64,000 nucleotides of DNA, taken from JAIEOG01 sp964519985. Lineage in GTDB: Bacteria > Bdellovibrionota > FAC87 > UBA2466. The stretch spans positions 11,679-75,678 of the forward strand of contig CAZFMF010000014.1 of NCBI GenBank assembly GCA_964519985.1. The letters run 5' to 3'. Numbering within the stretch: position 1 is the first letter of the stretch; every line of letters begins with the position of its first letter. Both the position numbers and the translations under genes were made by a program. A model generated the notes under the pieces. It was not told the origin of the DNA, ran no database searches, and was given only the letters and a program-made list of their open reading frames with translations. Below are positions 26,082 to 35,281 of this stretch, in pieces.

Positions 26082-26942
26082 CTAATGGGCCCGTCCGGCG
26101 GCCACCGCGGCGCGTTTGAGCAGCGCATAGCAAAACGGGGGCAAGACTTGCCGGGCGAACGCGGTCAGGCGGTGGCGCAGCGTTCGGGATTGCGGCTGCG
26201 AGAGGTGGGAGAAAAACTCCGTGCCGTGCACGAAGGCGCGTTCCTTCTTCGGACGGCCATTGGTGTAGTAATACAACGCCAGCGATCGGCGGGCGCGATC
26301 GGTGGGGCAGTTCAGGGGCGTGGGGTGGCCGTGAATGGATTGCTCGTCCGTCGAAAAAACCACACACCGATTCAGGATAGGCAGGAGTCGGGCGGCGCAG
26401 GTTTTTGACTTGCGATCCCAGAGTTCCAAATGCCCTTGGTATTCCTCTTTCCAGTCTTCATTTAGATACAGCAAAAGATTTAGCCGGCGATCGAGTCGCA
26501 GTTTGGAATGGCGATTGAAATCGACATGGAGGTCAAGCTTTCCCTCCCGTTCGATCTGGTGCAACCCGCCGCCTTCGAAATAGGGATCCGGGATTAGCCC
26601 ATCGATGCCAGTGAGTTTTTCCAGAAAGCGAATGAAGGTGGCGCTATTGAAGGCGCGCAGCAGATTGCTAATCCCGGCCGGCATGGCCGCTTCTTCCGAA
26701 AGCGAAGCTTTGAGCTCATTGGCGATGCGCGTGCGCCGCCACAGTGAGGAATCTTTGTCCGGAAAAAGTTCCGCGGCCGAGCGGACCACGTTCGCGTCGA
26801 GAAAATCGTCCAGGACAATGTGGGGAAATGGCTTCGCACCGGCAAACGCCCCTTGATGCTTTAACGCCAAAGCCTCCAGGGCCTCGGACGAGGGAAGGAG
26901 TGAGAGTGGATCGGCGTGGTTTTTCGCGGAGTCCGTGAGCAT
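26082..26942 (-). CDS. 2-oxoglutarate/Fe(II)-dependent oxygenase superfamily protein
   Basis: 286 residues from ATG 26942 (AAGGGGGA about 7 nt upstream). Double-stranded beta-helix signatures: H139-V-D141 in KLDLHVDFNRHSKL, followed by RRLNLLLYLNEDWKEEYQGHLELWD, the distal His in STDEQSIHGHPTPL (H204/H206) and an Arg in DRARRSLALYYYT for 2OG binding. This layout is the one of prolyl-4-hydroxylase-like oxygenases. Possible substrates are proteins or glycan precursors; unknown. Upstream lies acylphosphatase on the same strand (52 bp gap). Confidence 0.85.
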   Translation of the reverse strand: MLTDSAKNHADPLSLLPSSEALEALALKHQGAFAGAKPFPHIVLDDFLDANVVRSAAELFPDKDSSLWRRTRIANELKASLSEEAAMPAGISNLLRAFNSATFIRFLEKLTGIDGLIPDPYFEGGGLHQIEREGKLDLHVDFNRHSKLRLDRRLNLLLYLNEDWKEEYQGHLELWDRKSKTCAARLLPILNRCVVFSTDEQSIHGHPTPLNCPTDRARRSLALYYYTNGRPKKERAFVHGTEFFSHLSQPQSRTLRHRLTAFARQVLPPFCYALLKRAAVAAGRAH

Positions 26943-26994
26943 TGCTTCCCCCTTTTTAAGACTCCAGTATAGCACTGGCCCATGGCCGCGTTGT

Positions 26995-27273
26995 TTAGTG
27001 GCGAATGGAGAAGGCCTGGAGTCCGGGTTGGACATCCGCGGGAGTTTGGGTCACGGCATCGACTTTCGCGGCCGGCGGGCCTTCGCCGCACCAAGCGATC
27101 AGAGCGTCTAAGGCACCCTGTCCGCCTTGGGCGAGGGCTTCCACCGAGCCATCCGAGTGGTTGCGCACCCACCCGACCAGGCCTAAACTCTCCGCCTTCT
27201 GACGCGTTGCAGCGCGATATCCCACTCCCTGGACGCGCCCCGTGATTCGGATTTGAATAGCGTATTTTTCCAT
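26995..27273 (-). CDS. acyP: Acylphosphatase
   Basis: 92 residues, the standard size. Catalytic motif ITGRVQGVGYR with R20, and the partner Asn in WVRNHSDGSVE (N38). Hydrolyses acyl phosphates such as 1,3-bisphosphoglycerate or carbamoyl phosphate in the cytoplasm. ATG 27273 is the family-typical start (MEKYAIQIRI); further in-frame ATG codons upstream would run into the divergent deoC. Starts of acyP and deoC are 13 bp apart, so their promoters must overlap coding sequence. Confidence 0.92.
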   Translation of the reverse strand: MEKYAIQIRITGRVQGVGYRAATRQKAESLGLVGWVRNHSDGSVEALAQGGQGALDALIAWCGEGPPAAKVDAVTQTPADVQPGLQAFSIRH

Positions 27274-27286
27274 GTAGAACGGCCCA

Positions 27287-27955
27287 ATGAACCCGTCGTT
27301 GGCAAAATATATCGACCACACCTTGCTCCGTCCAGGATCGACCGACGCCGATCTCAAGCGCACCTGCGACGAAGCGCGGGAATTCGGATTCTATTCGGTC
27401 TGCGTGTATTGGAATGAGGTGGGCAAAGCCGCCGCCTATCTAAGGGGATCGGATGTCCTGCCGATTGCCGTGGTGGGATTTCCGTCCGGGACGGTGCCGA
27501 CGGCGGAGAAAGTTTCGGAAACCTTGGCCGCGATTGCGGATGGCGCGCGCGAAATCGATATGGTCATCAATCGCGAACTCTTGAAGGCCGGTAAAGATGA
27601 GCAAGCCAAGGCGGATATCCAAGCCGTGGTCGCGGCCGCGGGCGTGCCGGTGAAAGTGATTTTGGAGACGAGTGAGCTTTCGGATGCGGAAAAGCGCCGG
27701 GCGTGTCACCTCGCCGTGGAGGCGGGTGCCGCGTTTGTGAAAACCTCTACCGGGTTCTCGGCTTCCGGTGCCACCGAGGCCGATGTGCGCTTGATGCGCG
27801 AATGCGTGGGGCCCGACCGGGGCGTGAAGGCGAGTGGGGGAATCCGCTCTTACGACACGGCGATGCAAATGGTTTCGGCGGGTGCGAGCCGTTTGGGAAC
27901 TTCAGCCAGTGTTGCAATTGTGCAAGGCGCGAGCGATCGAGCAGGTGGGTACTGA
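27287..27955 (+). CDS. deoC: Deoxyribose-phosphate aldolase
   Basis: 222 residues. Cleaves 2-deoxyribose-5-phosphate to glyceraldehyde-3-phosphate and acetaldehyde. Begins with YIDHTLLRP; D91 in EIDMVIN, Schiff-base K152 in AFVKTSTGF, and K181 in GVKASGGI are all in place. First gene of a six-gene nucleoside salvage operon (to 33030). Its TGA overlaps the deoB ATG (TGATG). Deoxyribose units from degraded DNA thus feed glycolysis. Confidence 0.95.
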   Translation: MNPSLAKYIDHTLLRPGSTDADLKRTCDEAREFGFYSVCVYWNEVGKAAAYLRGSDVLPIAVVGFPSGTVPTAEKVSETLAAIADGAREIDMVINRELLKAGKDEQAKADIQAVVAAAGVPVKVILETSELSDAEKRRACHLAVEAGAAFVKTSTGFSASGATEADVRLMRECVGPDRGVKASGGIRSYDTAMQMVSAGASRLGTSASVAIVQGASDRAGGY

Positions 27956-29148
27956 TGGCGGGCGGGGGTAAAGCGCGGCGGGTGGTTTGTTTGGTGGCCG
28001 ACGGTTTCGGGGTCGGCGCGGCGCCGGATGCAGCGGAGTACGGAGATCTGGGATCGCATACTTTCGCCAATACCGCCAAAGCCGTGGGTGGCTTGCGGCT
28101 CCCGACGCTCGAGAAGCTGGGGATGGGCGCTCTTGGCGATGTCGAGGGCGTAGCCGCGGTGGCCAATCCCCTCGCACGCGTGATGAAGCTACGGGAACGC
28201 AGTGCCGGCAAAGATACGACGACTGGCCACTGGGAGCTGGCGGGGCTCGTGACCCGCGAGCCCTTCGCGCTTTTTCCCCAAGGTTTTCCGGCGGATTTGG
28301 TCGATCGCTTTGTGCGCGCGGCGGAGATTCCCGGCGTACTGGGAAACTACGCGGCTAGCGGTACGGCCATCATCCAGGACCTGGGCGAGGAGCATCTACG
28401 CACCGGAAAACCGATTCTTTATACTTCGGGCGACTCCGTCTTTCAGATCGCGGCCCACGAGAAAAGCTTTGGGCTTGAGCGCCTGCTCCATATTTGCGAG
28501 GTCGCGCGCAAACTCACCTTGCCGGATCGCATTGGCCGAGTCATCGCGCGACCCTTTGTGGGCGAGAGCGCTGCGACCTTCCAGCGCACCGAACACCGAC
28601 GGGACTACTCGGTTTCGCCCGGACGCAATTGCCTCGATGTTTTGCAAGAAGGTGGGGTCGAGGTTCTGTCGGTCGGAAAGATTGACGATATTTTTGCTCA
28701 CCGCGCGATCAGCCGCGCGAATCACACCGGAAACAATCGCGATGGGTTGCAGGCAACGCTCGAATTCCTGAAGGATCGGCGTGGCGATCGCGCCTTTATT
28801 TTCACCAACTTGGTCGACTTTGACATGCTTTACGGGCACCGACGCGACCCGCGTGGTTACGCCGGCGCGCTTGCAGAGTTGGATGCGTTTTACCCGCGCT
28901 TACTCGAAGAGTTGGTCGAAGACGATCTCGTGCTGCTGACGTCGGATCACGGCTGCGATCCCACGTACCGTGGTTCCGATCACACGCGCGAATACGTGCC
29001 TTTGGTCGCCTACGGGCCGAAACTTTCCGGGGGTGATTGGGGACGGCGGGAATCCTTCTCGGATGTCGGCGCCACCGTCTTGGACGCATTCGGGCTCCCG
29101 GCGGTTTCGCTCCCTGATTTGGGCCAGAGCATTTTGGGGGCCCGGTGA
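27955..29148 (+). CDS. deoB: Phosphopentomutase
   Basis: 397 residues. Interconverts (deoxy)ribose-1- and -5-phosphate. Alkaline-phosphatase-superfamily metal sites: CLVADGFGVGAAPDA at the N-terminus, AGKDTTTGHWELAG with the catalytic Thr, then TNLVDFDMLYGHRRDP and LLTSDHGCDPTYRGSDHTRE. I used ATG 27955, which overlaps deoC's stop. Its own TGA overlaps the GTG of the next gene. Length agrees with the family (about 390-400). Confidence 0.95.
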   Translation: MAGGGKARRVVCLVADGFGVGAAPDAAEYGDLGSHTFANTAKAVGGLRLPTLEKLGMGALGDVEGVAAVANPLARVMKLRERSAGKDTTTGHWELAGLVTREPFALFPQGFPADLVDRFVRAAEIPGVLGNYAASGTAIIQDLGEEHLRTGKPILYTSGDSVFQIAAHEKSFGLERLLHICEVARKLTLPDRIGRVIARPFVGESAATFQRTEHRRDYSVSPGRNCLDVLQEGGVEVLSVGKIDDIFAHRAISRANHTGNNRDGLQATLEFLKDRRGDRAFIFTNLVDFDMLYGHRRDPRGYAGALAELDAFYPRLLEELVEDDLVLLTSDHGCDPTYRGSDHTREYVPLVAYGPKLSGGDWGRRESFSDVGATVLDAFGLPAVSLPDLGQSILGAR

Positions 29149-30491
29149 ACCACCAGGTTACCGACATCATCAAAAAAAAGCGGGACGGGCATCGGCTTGG
29201 CGAACGTGAAATCGCTTTTTTGATCGACGGTTACCTCGACGGAACCCACCGGGACTACCACCTCGCGGCTTGGTTGATGGCGGTGTTCTTCCGGGGGATG
29301 GAAATCGAAGAAACCCGCACCTTGGCCCGTCGCATGTGGAAGTCAGGAATCACCCTTCCGCGTGAGACGCGGAACGATTTCTGGATAGATAAGCACTCCA
29401 CCGGTGGCGTGGGCGACAAAACCTCTTTGCTCCTAGTGCCGATCGTGACCGCGGTGGCGGAAAAAAACTTCGAGAAGGGTAGAGTCAAGATCCCAATGAT
29501 CTCGGGCCGGGGACTGGATTTCACCGGGGGAACGCTCGACAAACTCGAGGCCGTCCCGGGTTTCTCTTCCTCGCTGCCACTGAACGACGCCTTGGGGTTG
29601 CTACACCAAAATGGTTATTTCATGATGGGACAAACCGCCGATCTGGCGCCGGCGGACCGCTTGCTCTACGCTTTGCGGGATGTGACCGGAACGGTTGAGT
29701 GTTTGCCGCTCATCGTTTCAAGCATCTTGAGTAAGAAGCTCGCGGAGAATCTGGACGGCCTGGTTTTCGACGTAAAGTTTGGCAGCGGGGCCTTCATGCC
29801 CGAGCGCGATCGGGCCCGCAATTTGGCGGTGGCGCTGTTTGAAACGGCGCGCAGCGAAGGCGTGCGCACGACCGCTTTCCTCACCAATATGGATCGGCCA
29901 CTCGGTTCGAAGGTGGGGCACCAGCTCGAAGTGGAAGAATGTTCCGATTTCTTGCGCGGCGTGCACCGCGATCCCGGACTTCTGGAAGTGACCCTGGCGT
30001 TGGCGGCGGAGATGTTGGCACTGGCTTCGGGAGGACAATGGTCCTTTCACGAAGCGCGCAATGCCTGCGAGGTTTGCCTGACCGGCAGCCGCCCGGCGGA
30101 GATTTTCGAAGCGCTCTTTGCCGCGCAGGGCGGAGACTGGAAAGCGTTTGAATCGAATCGTCGGGCGCTGGAGAGCCGGCCGCGGGTCGCGCTGAAAGCG
30201 CCCCGGGACGGTTATGTGCATCGCCTTGATGCCCGCGCGGTTGGACAGCGGGTGCGGGCCATGGGGGGCGGGCGGCAGAGCAAGGAATCGAGCATCGATC
30301 TCAATGTGGGGGCGATCCTGCACCGCACGGTCGGCGACGCGGTAAAAAAGGGCGATACCATTTTGGAATGGGTTTTCTCCGATGAATCGGCCGCCCGCTC
30401 GGTTCCAACTTCGGACGATGAAGTCTTATCGGTGGAGGAGTCTTTGGTGGTAGCGCCGCGGTGGATCGAAGAGGTAATGCGTGCTGAATAA
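29145..30491 (+). CDS. deoA: Thymidine / pyrimidine-nucleoside phosphorylase
   Basis: 448 residues. Phosphorolysis of thymidine, deoxyuridine or uridine to base plus pentose-1-phosphate. Signature DKHSTGGVGDKTSLLLVPIV, IPMISGRGLDFTGGTLDKLE, a substrate region LYALRDVTGTV, and KFGSGAFM. C-terminal pyrimidine-phosphorylase domain includes DGYVHRLDARAVG. Starts with GTG in a GTGA overlap with deoB. Whether it is DeoA- or Pdp-type cannot be decided by eye. Its end overlaps the purine phosphorylase gene by 11 bp. Confidence 0.93.
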   Translation: MNHQVTDIIKKKRDGHRLGEREIAFLIDGYLDGTHRDYHLAAWLMAVFFRGMEIEETRTLARRMWKSGITLPRETRNDFWIDKHSTGGVGDKTSLLLVPIVTAVAEKNFEKGRVKIPMISGRGLDFTGGTLDKLEAVPGFSSSLPLNDALGLLHQNGYFMMGQTADLAPADRLLYALRDVTGTVECLPLIVSSILSKKLAENLDGLVFDVKFGSGAFMPERDRARNLAVALFETARSEGVRTTAFLTNMDRPLGSKVGHQLEVEECSDFLRGVHRDPGLLEVTLALAAEMLALASGGQWSFHEARNACEVCLTGSRPAEIFEALFAAQGGDWKAFESNRRALESRPRVALKAPRDGYVHRLDARAVGQRVRAMGGGRQSKESSIDLNVGAILHRTVGDAVKKGDTILEWVFSDESAARSVPTSDDEVLSVEESLVVAPRWIEEVMRAE

Positions 30492-31299
30492 GTTAGAAGA
30501 GGCGAAACATTTCTTCCTATCCCGTTGTTCCGTTTTTCCGGACACCGTGATCGTGATGGGCAGCGGGATGAGCAATGTGCTCGCCGATATTCAGGTCGAG
30601 ACCGAATTCTCCTTTTCGGATATTCCGCACGTGCCCCAAGTGAGTGTGCAAGGGCACACGGGTCGTATCAAGATCGGCCGGATTGGCAATCGTCGGGTAG
30701 TGATCTCGCAGGGGCGATTGCACTTCTACGAAGGATTGCCAATGTCGACGGTGGTCCTACCCTTCCGGGCCATGGCGCTAGCGGGCGCGAAGCACTTTAT
30801 CCTAACCAATGCGGCCGGCGGAATGCATGCGGATTGGAAGCCACCCACGCTGATGTTGATCTCCGATCACATCAATCTGATGGGCACGAACCCGCTCATC
30901 GGTCCGAATCTTCACGAACTGGGGCCACGCTTTCCGGATCTCACGCAGCTTTACGATCCGGAGATCCGGGCGGTGTTCCGCGCGGCGGCCAAGAAAGTCG
31001 GCGTTAACCTCCGCGAAGGGGTTTACCTTGGCATTCACGGTCCCACTTACGAGACGCCCGCCGAGATCCGCATGTACCGGCAGATGGGGGCGGATGTGGT
31101 GGGGATGTCGACCGTGCCCGAAGCGATTGCCTTGCGCCACATGGATTGCCGGGTAGCGGCGATTTCGTGCATCACGAATTTGGCGGCCGGGGTGACCGGT
31201 GAGGCCATGAACCATCAAGAAGTTTTAGACAACGCCAAGATTGCTCAGGAAGGGCTGAGCCGACTGCTTGCGGAGGCGGTCAGTCAGTTTGGGGGGTAA
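30481..31299 (+). CDS. punA: Purine-nucleoside phosphorylase (trimeric PunA type)
   Basis: 272 residues, GTG start overlapping deoA. Family marks: VIVMGSGMSNVL (phosphate loop), SVQGHTGRIKIGRIG, ISQGRLHFYEGLPM, ILTNAAGGMHADW, GPTYETPAEIRMYRQMGADVVGMSTVPEAIALRHMDCRVAAISCITNLAAG. Converts inosine/guanosine (and deoxy forms) to base and pentose-1-phosphate, delivering the substrate of DeoB. Five bp before cdd. Confidence 0.95.
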   Translation: MLNKLEEAKHFFLSRCSVFPDTVIVMGSGMSNVLADIQVETEFSFSDIPHVPQVSVQGHTGRIKIGRIGNRRVVISQGRLHFYEGLPMSTVVLPFRAMALAGAKHFILTNAAGGMHADWKPPTLMLISDHINLMGTNPLIGPNLHELGPRFPDLTQLYDPEIRAVFRAAAKKVGVNLREGVYLGIHGPTYETPAEIRMYRQMGADVVGMSTVPEAIALRHMDCRVAAISCITNLAAGVTGEAMNHQEVLDNAKIAQEGLSRLLAEAVSQFGG

Positions 31300-31304
31300 A
31301 CAGC

Positions 31305-31718
31305 ATGCATGATCTGCCGGAAGCCTGGCGCGAACTCGCGACCCTGGCCATGAAGGTCCAGAAAAACAGCTACTCGCCTTATTCGCGATTCCAAGTCGGT
31401 TGCGCGCTCTTGGATGATCGGGGGCGTATCTATACCGGCTGTAATGTCGAGAATTCAAATTACTCCGAATCGCTTTGCGCGGAACGGGCGGCGGTCGTGA
31501 AGATGGTATCGGAGGGCGGAAGGCGCATTGAGCGCGTCGCCATCATCACCCCGGCCGATGAAGTTTGTTTTCCCTGTGGTTCTTGCCTGCAGGTGCTTCA
31601 GGAGTTTGGTTTACCGAAAGTGCTTTCCATCCACGCTTCCGGAGATAGATTTGAGGAGGTGGAGTTCGCAGAGCTCCTACCGCGGCGTTTCACGAAAGAA
31701 CAGATAAACACCTTGTGA
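31305..31718 (+). CDS. cdd: Cytidine deaminase
   Basis: 137 residues. Zinc site C58-A-E60 (SLCAERAAV) and PCGSC (C91, C94), preceded by NSYSPYSRFQVGCALL and GCNVENSNYSES substrate-binding motifs. Tetrameric-type short cytidine deaminase that makes uridine/deoxyuridine for the phosphorylase upstream. Operon position between punA and mtaD confirms nucleoside salvage. Confidence 0.95.
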   Translation: MHDLPEAWRELATLAMKVQKNSYSPYSRFQVGCALLDDRGRIYTGCNVENSNYSESLCAERAAVVKMVSEGGRRIERVAIITPADEVCFPCGSCLQVLQEFGLPKVLSIHASGDRFEEVEFAELLPRRFTKEQINTL

Positions 31719-31725
31719 GTGAGCG

Positions 31726-33030
31726 ATGAGCGACTCGGCGAAACTTTGGCTTTGGGGCGGTAGAGTTTTGATTCCGGGTGGAACCCCTAACCAGATCGAA
31801 GACGGCGCGGTGGGCATCGCCGAGGGGAAGATCGTTTTCGTCGGCACGCGCAAAGAGGCCAAGCCCGCCGCGAATGCCCGCAAGTTAGATTGCACCGGGT
31901 GCCTGGTGCTTCCCGGTTTGGTGAACGGCCACACGCACGTGGGAATGACGCTGCTGCGCGGTTTTGGCGACGACCTACCCCTGGAGCGCTGGCTACGTGA
32001 ACGGATTTTTCCGGCCGAACAGAAATGGGTCTCCCCCGAGTTCGTATACTGGGGCACTTTGCTCGGTTGCGCGGAAATGATTCGCGCCGGTATCACGTCG
32101 TTCAATGACATGTACTACTTCGAAGACCAGTCCGCGCGGGCGTCGGCGGAAGCGGGGATGCGCATGGTCGCCGGGCAGAGTCTGACTGAAGAAAGTGATG
32201 TGGACAATACGGGCGCGGACTTAGCGCGTGCGTTCGATCGGTTTCGCGAGGCGGTAGCCGAGTATCCGTTGGTGACACCCGCGCTGGCACCCCACGCGAT
32301 CTACAGCGTGAAGCCCGAGTCTTGGAAACGCGTCATCGCCTATGCCGGTAAGCATGGTTTGCGCATCAATACCCACCTTTCGGAAGTGAAGAGTGAAGTC
32401 GACGAGACGCTAAAGCAATATGGCCAAACGCCGGTGCAGGTACTCGGTGACTTGGGATTGTGGGAGCAAAAAGTCAATGTGGCGCATGCGGTTTGGTTGA
32501 CGCCGGAAGACATTGCGACGCTCGGGAAGCACCAAGTCGGAGTGACTTACAACCCCGAATCCAATATGAAGCTCGGCACCGCAGTGGCTCCGATTGCGGA
32601 ATTGCGCGCGGCCGGTGCGGTGGTCGGTATCGGCACTGACGGAGCGGCGAGTAACAACAACCTAGATCTGCTCGAAGAGGCCGATTTTGCCGCCAAGCTT
32701 CAAGCCTTTCGTTACGGTGCCGGCAAGGTTCCGGCGGAAGACGTGATTCGGATGTTGACGCGGGATGGTGCGCGATCGATCGGGCTCGAGGAGGTGGGGA
32801 CGTTGGAGGTTGGCGCGGCGGCGGATTTGATCGCCGTGGAGGTCTCTGCTCCGCATGCCGTACCGCTCTACAATGCTTACTCCCACTTGGTTTATTCGGC
32901 GAATGGGCGCGATGTGCGTCATACGGTCGCGGCGGGGCAAGTGCTAATGGAAAACCGAAACTTGATGACGCTGGACGAACAAGAAATCTTGCGTGAAGCG
33001 GCGAGTTGGGGACGCCGCATTATGGTTTGA
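31726..33030 (+). CDS. mtaD: 5'-methylthioadenosine/S-adenosylhomocysteine deaminase-like amidohydrolase
   Basis: 434 residues. Metal-dependent amidohydrolase: PGLVNGHTHVGMTLLRGFGDD with H69/H71, INTHLSEVKSEV, NVAHAVWLTPEDI and GIGTDGAASNNNLDLLEE (metal Asp). The sequence GHTHxGMTLLRGxxDDLPLxxWL is typical of the MtaD/SsnA group that deaminates methylthioadenosine, SAH or adenosine. In this operon it would supply inosine-like products to purine phosphorylase (inference). Last gene of the salvage operon. Confidence 0.88.
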   Translation: MSDSAKLWLWGGRVLIPGGTPNQIEDGAVGIAEGKIVFVGTRKEAKPAANARKLDCTGCLVLPGLVNGHTHVGMTLLRGFGDDLPLERWLRERIFPAEQKWVSPEFVYWGTLLGCAEMIRAGITSFNDMYYFEDQSARASAEAGMRMVAGQSLTEESDVDNTGADLARAFDRFREAVAEYPLVTPALAPHAIYSVKPESWKRVIAYAGKHGLRINTHLSEVKSEVDETLKQYGQTPVQVLGDLGLWEQKVNVAHAVWLTPEDIATLGKHQVGVTYNPESNMKLGTAVAPIAELRAAGAVVGIGTDGAASNNNLDLLEEADFAAKLQAFRYGAGKVPAEDVIRMLTRDGARSIGLEEVGTLEVGAAADLIAVEVSAPHAVPLYNAYSHLVYSANGRDVRHTVAAGQVLMENRNLMTLDEQEILREAASWGRRIMV

Positions 33031-33036
33031 GAACGA

Positions 33037-33065
33037 TTGACTAAAAACGCAATCAACGAGAAAAT
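33037..33065 (+). promoter_or_regulatory. Candidate sigma-70-type promoter of prkA
   Basis: TTGACT (33037-33042), 17-nt spacer, GAAAAT (33060-33065), in the 102-bp gap before prkA, about 65 nt upstream of the ATG, which has its own GAAGGAGAG Shine-Dalgarno. Only partial -10 match. Confidence 0.4.
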
Positions 33066-33132
33066 CTATATGTCCCGTTCCGGTCTTTGAAGTCTTTCCT
33101 GGCCCACTCAATTCAAAAACGAAGGAGAGTCC

Positions 33133-35202
33133 ATGTCGGCACTCGACATTAAGAACTTTATCGGAGGCCTCCAGGATCTCGATAAGCATAAGAAATTTAA
33201 TTGGGAAGGCACCTTCCAGCAGTACGTGGAGATGGTCCGCGAAAAGCCGGAACTCACCCGTAACGCCTTCCAGCGACTTCATGACCTCGTATTGAGTTTC
33301 GGCGTCGAAGAATACGTCGAGTTCAAAAAGAAAATCACTTCCTACAATTTTTTCAAAGATCCGCTCGATAACGGCAAAGACGCTGTGTTCGGTCTCGATG
33401 TTTCGTTGATGAAGCTGGTCAATGTGCTGAAAGCCGCCTCGCAGGGCTACGGCCCGGAAAAGCGCGTCATCCTTCTCCACGGTCCGGTGGGCAGTTCCAA
33501 GAGTACTATCGCCCGCATGTTGAAGAAGGGCGTGGAGTGGTACTCGCATACCGAAGAAGGGGCGCTGTTTACCTTCAAGTGGCGCATCGAGAATCCGGAA
33601 CTGGCGAAAAAGATTTTGGGCGGATCGAAGGAATTTATCAGCCCGATGCACGAAGAGCCGCTGAAGCTTATCCCGATGGACTTTCGCAAAAAGTTCGTCG
33701 AAGAGATTAACCGCGGCCGGAAAGAAGGGCACCGCGTCCATATCGAGGGCGATCTCTGCCCGCCGACGCAGTACATCTTCGACCAGCTCATGCTGGAGTA
33801 TAACGGCGATTGGACGCGGGTCATCGATCACGTCGTCATCACCCGCCTACTGCTTTCCGAAAAAGGCCGTGTCGGGATTGGGACGTTTCAGCCCAAGGAC
33901 GAAAAGAACCAGGACTCGACCGAGCTCACCGGCGACATCAACTACCGGAAGATCGCCGAGTACGGTTCCGATTCGGATCCGCGTGCGTTCAACTTCGACG
34001 GCGAGTTCAATATCGCGAACCGCGGAATTGTGGAATTCATCGAAGTCTTGAAGCTCGATGTCGCGTTCCTTTACGACTTGCTCGGTGCGTCGCAAGAGCA
34101 CAAGGTGAAGCCGAAAAAGTTCCCACAGACGGATATCGATGAAGTGATCATCGGCCACACCAACGAGCCGGAATACCGCAAGCTCCAGAACAACGAATTC
34201 ATGGAAGCGCTGCGCGACCGCACGGTGAAAATCGACGTGCCGTACATCACTAAGCTCAATGAAGAAGTGAAGATCTACCGTAAGGACTTCAATCCGCGGA
34301 AGATCAAGGCTAGCATCGCGCCGCACACCATCGAGATGGCTTCCATGTGGGCGGTATTAACGCGCCTCGAGCCGCCCAAGAAGGCGAATCTCACGCTCCT
34401 GCAGAAGCTGAAACTGTATAACGGCAAGACGCTACCCGGATTCACGGAAGACAACGTCCGCGAACTGCGCAAGGAGACCACCCGCGAAGGGATGGAAGGG
34501 ATTTCTCCGCGTTACATCCAGGACAAGATTTCCAATGCCCTGGTGAACTCGAAAGACGGAAGTGTCGCTTGCCTAAACCCGTTCATGGTTTTGAATGAGC
34601 TGGAAGGCGGATTGCGCCACCACTCGCTCATCTCCTCCGAAGAACGCCGAAAGCACTACCGCGACTTATTGCAGGTCGTGAAGCAGGAATACGAAGACAT
34701 CGTGAAGAGCGAAGTCCAGCGCGCGATTTCGGCGGACGAAGAAGCGATGGCTCGCCTGTGTGCCAACTACATCGACAATGTGAAGGCTTACACGCAGCGC
34801 GAGAAGGTGAAAAACAAGTTTACCGGCCAGGACGAAGAGCCGGATGAGCGCCTGATGCGTTCGATCGAAGAGAAAATCGATATTCCGGATAGCCGGAAAG
34901 ACGATTTTCGTCGTGAAGTCATGAACTACATCGGGGCCTTGGCTTTGGAAGGCCGCCAGTTCGACTACAAAACGAATGAGCGGTTACACAAGGCGCTCGA
35001 GCTCAAGCTATTCGAAGACCAGAAGGACACCATCAAGCTGACGAGTCTTGTTTCCAACGTGGTCGATGCGGCCACTCAGGAAAAGATCGACATCGTGAAG
35101 GGCCGTTTGATCAAGTATTACGGCTACGACGAAGTCAGTGCCACCGATGTGTTGAATTATGTTGCCTCGATTTTTGCTCGCGGCGACGTCAAACGGAAAT
35201 AA
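33133..35202 (+). CDS. prkA: PrkA-family serine protein kinase (YeaG-like AAA)
   Basis: 689 residues. AAA core with Walker A LLHGPVGSSKSTIARML, acidic/sensor regions (HRVHIEGDLCPPTQYIFDQLML, EVIIGHTNEPEYRK) and the C-terminal PrkA domain. PrkA/YeaG is a cytoplasmic serine kinase, or AAA ATPase with protease activity in Bacillus, acting under starvation and stress. First of the conserved trio prkA-yhbH-spoVR. RBS GAAGGAGAG at good spacing. A 65-bp interspersed repeat separates it from yhbH. Length slightly above the usual 630-660. Confidence 0.95.
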   Translation: MSALDIKNFIGGLQDLDKHKKFNWEGTFQQYVEMVREKPELTRNAFQRLHDLVLSFGVEEYVEFKKKITSYNFFKDPLDNGKDAVFGLDVSLMKLVNVLKAASQGYGPEKRVILLHGPVGSSKSTIARMLKKGVEWYSHTEEGALFTFKWRIENPELAKKILGGSKEFISPMHEEPLKLIPMDFRKKFVEEINRGRKEGHRVHIEGDLCPPTQYIFDQLMLEYNGDWTRVIDHVVITRLLLSEKGRVGIGTFQPKDEKNQDSTELTGDINYRKIAEYGSDSDPRAFNFDGEFNIANRGIVEFIEVLKLDVAFLYDLLGASQEHKVKPKKFPQTDIDEVIIGHTNEPEYRKLQNNEFMEALRDRTVKIDVPYITKLNEEVKIYRKDFNPRKIKASIAPHTIEMASMWAVLTRLEPPKKANLTLLQKLKLYNGKTLPGFTEDNVRELRKETTREGMEGISPRYIQDKISNALVNSKDGSVACLNPFMVLNELEGGLRHHSLISSEERRKHYRDLLQVVKQEYEDIVKSEVQRAISADEEAMARLCANYIDNVKAYTQREKVKNKFTGQDEEPDERLMRSIEEKIDIPDSRKDDFRREVMNYIGALALEGRQFDYKTNERLHKALELKLFEDQKDTIKLTSLVSNVVDAATQEKIDIVKGRLIKYYGYDEVSATDVLNYVASIFARGDVKRK

Positions 35203-35205
35203 TTG

Positions 35206-35270
35206 GTCATTGCGAGGATAGGTCGTCATTGCGAGGAGCGCAGCGACGAAGCAATCTCGCTCGCAATGAC
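35206..35270. repeat. GTCATTGCGAG interspersed repeat inside the prkA operon
   Basis: Contains GTCATTGCGAGG twice (35206 and 35224) and ends with the inverse CTCGCAATGAC (35260-35270), enclosing AGCGCAGCGACGAAGCAATC. Terminal arms of 11 bp are perfect inverted repeats. It fills nearly all of the prkA-yhbH gap and ends just before the GGAAGG Shine-Dalgarno of yhbH. Confidence 0.8.
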
Positions 35271-35281
35271 GGAAGGCTTCC

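Noticed and set aside
32944..33831. 295-codon minus-strand frame opposite mtaD/prkA
   Set aside because: Antisense shadow; composition biased and overlaps two well-supported genes.
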